DNA from: Lunularia cruciata
Taxonomy: Eukaryota > Streptophyta > Marchantiopsida > Lunulariales > Lunulariaceae
Reading direction: 5' to 3'
Length of the DNA: 64,000 nt
NCBI GenBank assembly: GCA_948567375.1
Contig: OX419759.1
Span: forward strand, 16,460,744 to 16,524,743
The position numbers and the translations under genes were made by a program. Positions 62,374 through 64,000 of this stretch are shown here, in pieces. The stretch's first letter is position 1. Every line of letters starts with the position of its first letter. Below the pieces are notes generated by a model that had not been told where the DNA came from, made no database searches, and was given only the letters and a program-made list of their open reading frames with translations.

Positions 62374-64000
62374 TGTGGTACCCACATTTTTTGGTTTTGG
62401 ATAGTTTCAAGGAAATTTTGAAGAAGAAGTATGTTAGTAAAGCCTAAGGAGGGCTAAACGGGAGAGATATAAGAAAAAGTGTGTATTTGGGCCCAAACCT
62501 GAAGTCGACCTCTGCGTCAAGACCAAAGGACCTGGGATGGACAAAAGAGGAAGACAAAGAAGGAGACTTCATATTGAGCAAGGTAGTCTGATCCAAACAA
62601 CCTGGAACAAACTTCTTTGGAGTTGGCAAATCAAGAAAGTACATGGGAAGAAAGTAATGACCTTGGGATCAAGAAGTTCTTGATAGTGATAGGAAACAAC
62701 CCCATAGAAATTGGTGATTGGAGCAGAGAACGACTAAAGAGTGACTGATCAACACAAGACTATAAAATTGAGAGTTTTGCAAGGAAGCAACGCAATGTCC
62801 AGATGCTACCCTATACCTATTCAGATTTGATCCAAAGTAATGCAAATTGAAAAGCCACAGGACGACGAGTGGGTTAGGATCTCGGGAACGATCTTCCACA
62901 AGAAGAGGGTGAGGAAAAACACGATGGCCCCAAAAGTGAGTAAGAAAAGTGCAGTGAGGGGACTTGCAATTCATAGATTAGAAGTTGTAGCACAGATCAA
63001 GGTCTTGGTGAGACTTTGTATCACGTTCTTGGCCTAGAACTGGAACTTCAATTTTCTAGGTTTCATGGTAGAAATTGCAGCGAGCAATTCCAAGGGTGGG
63101 CCAAATCATGAGGGGAAGAGAGGAAATCCGGCTTGATGGACTGAGTCAGATTGGAGAATAGTCTTGGGGAGAGAGGTAGGAGAGGAAGGAGGTACCATCT
63201 CCTATCGGAAGTGTGATGCTTTAGAAGAGACTACCAAGGTGAGAAACTTGTTCAATCAACCTCACACCAAGAATGGATATAAGGTGGATAGTTATAGAGA
63301 CCCCGAGAGGAGAGGGATTGTAAGCATGATGATGGCATTGTTCAAGCCGGAGCAAACCACCTATGTTATGATGCAACAAGCGGTGTTCTTTCACCAAATG
63401 TTTGCAGGAGAGGCAGTAGATTGGGTGAAATGTCTACATTAGCAAGTGGGGTAGATGATTTTGGGTTGGAGGATGAACATGCCACCGCATTATTTTGTGC
63501 CCTTTGCAGCTCATTTCTATTTTGGATTGAGCTTGCTAAACCTTTGGAAGAAAGAAACCAAATGTGCTCATACTTTCATCCAGATCTATGGAAGGAGGTG
63601 GAGGTGGATGCAAATGAACAATATTACATAGAGAGGGTGCGTGATGGGGATAAGTACTACAAGAAAAATGGGAAAGAGAGAATTTTAGCAATTGACACCC
63701 CAAGTGCCAGGAAGAGAACTAAGCCTGAAAGTTGCCTTGCAACAATTCAGCCACAGAAGCTTAACCCAACGGTAGTGATGGTGAAAATGAAGGAATCCAT
63801 GCTAGAATCCAAAGAAGAGTTTGATGGGGAAACCAGATCAAAGGGTGAAGCATTGGGAGAAGAAGAAGAGTTCACCCTGCAAAGTGAAGAATCGAGTAGT
63901 GGCAGTGAAGGCAAGGCAAAGGTTCAGCAAACCCAAAGGTAGATGATGGATACAAGGAAGCCAAGCCTAAAAGTCTCTACGATTGAATGGAGAGGTGAGA
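62374..64000 (+). mobile_element. 3' LTR start of element W with an internal coding cassette
   Basis: It begins TGTGGTACCCACA after the polypurine tract. Instead of matching the 1.9-kb solo LTRs throughout, it leads into a coding-like region, homologous in the same order to the minus-strand cassette at 209-1809. It runs off the window, so the LTR end is not seen. Confidence 0.65.
62924..64000 (+). pseudogene. Gag-like, acidic cassette in the W 3' LTR region
   Basis: A basic N-terminal block starts MAPKVSKKSAVRGLAIHRLE. The conserved block at 63240-63540 (GYKVDSYRDPERRGIVSMMM, FFHQMFAGEAVDWVKCLH, HYFVPFAAHFYFGLSLL) is followed, after a frame change near 63545, by a Lys/Glu/Ser-rich acidic tail to 63942. 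Stops at about 63036 and 63440 break it. I do not recognise the family. It is not nucleocapsid, protease or RT. Confidence 0.55.

Noticed and set aside
63421-63540. First ~40 codons of the 173-codon ORF at 63421-63942
   Set aside because: The homologous minus-strand copy shows that another frame (HYFVPF...) is the conserved one here. Only the later part of this ORF looks genuine after a frameshift.

Overview
The window is nuclear DNA of a land plant. The only convincing host gene is a multi-exon plant class-3 (diacylglycerol) lipase with consensus GT/AG introns, at about 38.3-46.9 kb. Almost everything else is old, stop-riddled LTR-retrotransposon sequence. Extreme nesting and large AT-rich non-coding tracts suggest a TE-rich genome. 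A bryophyte or other non-seed plant is my guess, but the sequence alone does not prove it.

Layout. 1-12.3 kb is a stack of nested Ty3/gypsy elements. A minus-strand element (209-1809 continuing at 10843-11224) is split by a plus-strand gypsy element X (1810-10842, LTRs at both ends, pol remains). X is itself invaded by a 1.9-kb solo LTR (2697-6485, perfect ATTAT target duplication), which holds a second solo LTR of the same family (3561-5463). 11.2-24.6 kb is another member of that family (W2). It is split inside its LTR by element Y (12322-22223). 24.6-29.2 kb holds a minus-strand gag-like/coiled-coil element (V) and two LTRs arranged head to head. 29.2-38.2 kb is AT-rich repeats, then unannotated DNA, then the probable promoter and 5' UTR of the lipase. 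38.3-46.9 kb is the lipase, with a 4.9-kb repeat-built intron. 47-52.5 kb is AT-rich and gene-free, with a recent 300-bp tandem duplication. 52.5-55.0 kb is a gypsy element (Z) with an initiator-Met primer site and gag remains. 55.0-62.4 kb is a Tat-like gypsy element W (LTR tail, gag, protease, RT, RNase H, integrase, polypurine tract). It is followed by its 3' LTR start, which carries an unusual coding region up to the window end.

The most unusual object is element Y. Between its retropepsin-like protease and its reverse transcriptase it carries a recognisable C5-cytosine DNA methyltransferase domain, with motifs I, II, IV, VI, VIII and the C-terminal motifs in one reading frame. After the integrase C-terminal domain it carries a complete C4HC3 PHD finger. 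It is therefore a retrotransposon that encoded both a DNA-methylation writer and a chromatin reader. The copy is dead. A solo LTR of the same family lies at 56682-57227 with a perfect AAGT target duplication.

A second oddity is the W family. The ~1.9-kb LTR form has no long ORF, but other copies carry, after the same LTR start, a conserved gag-like plus acidic plus coiled-coil coding cassette. This suggests that some LTRs of the family contain a gene.
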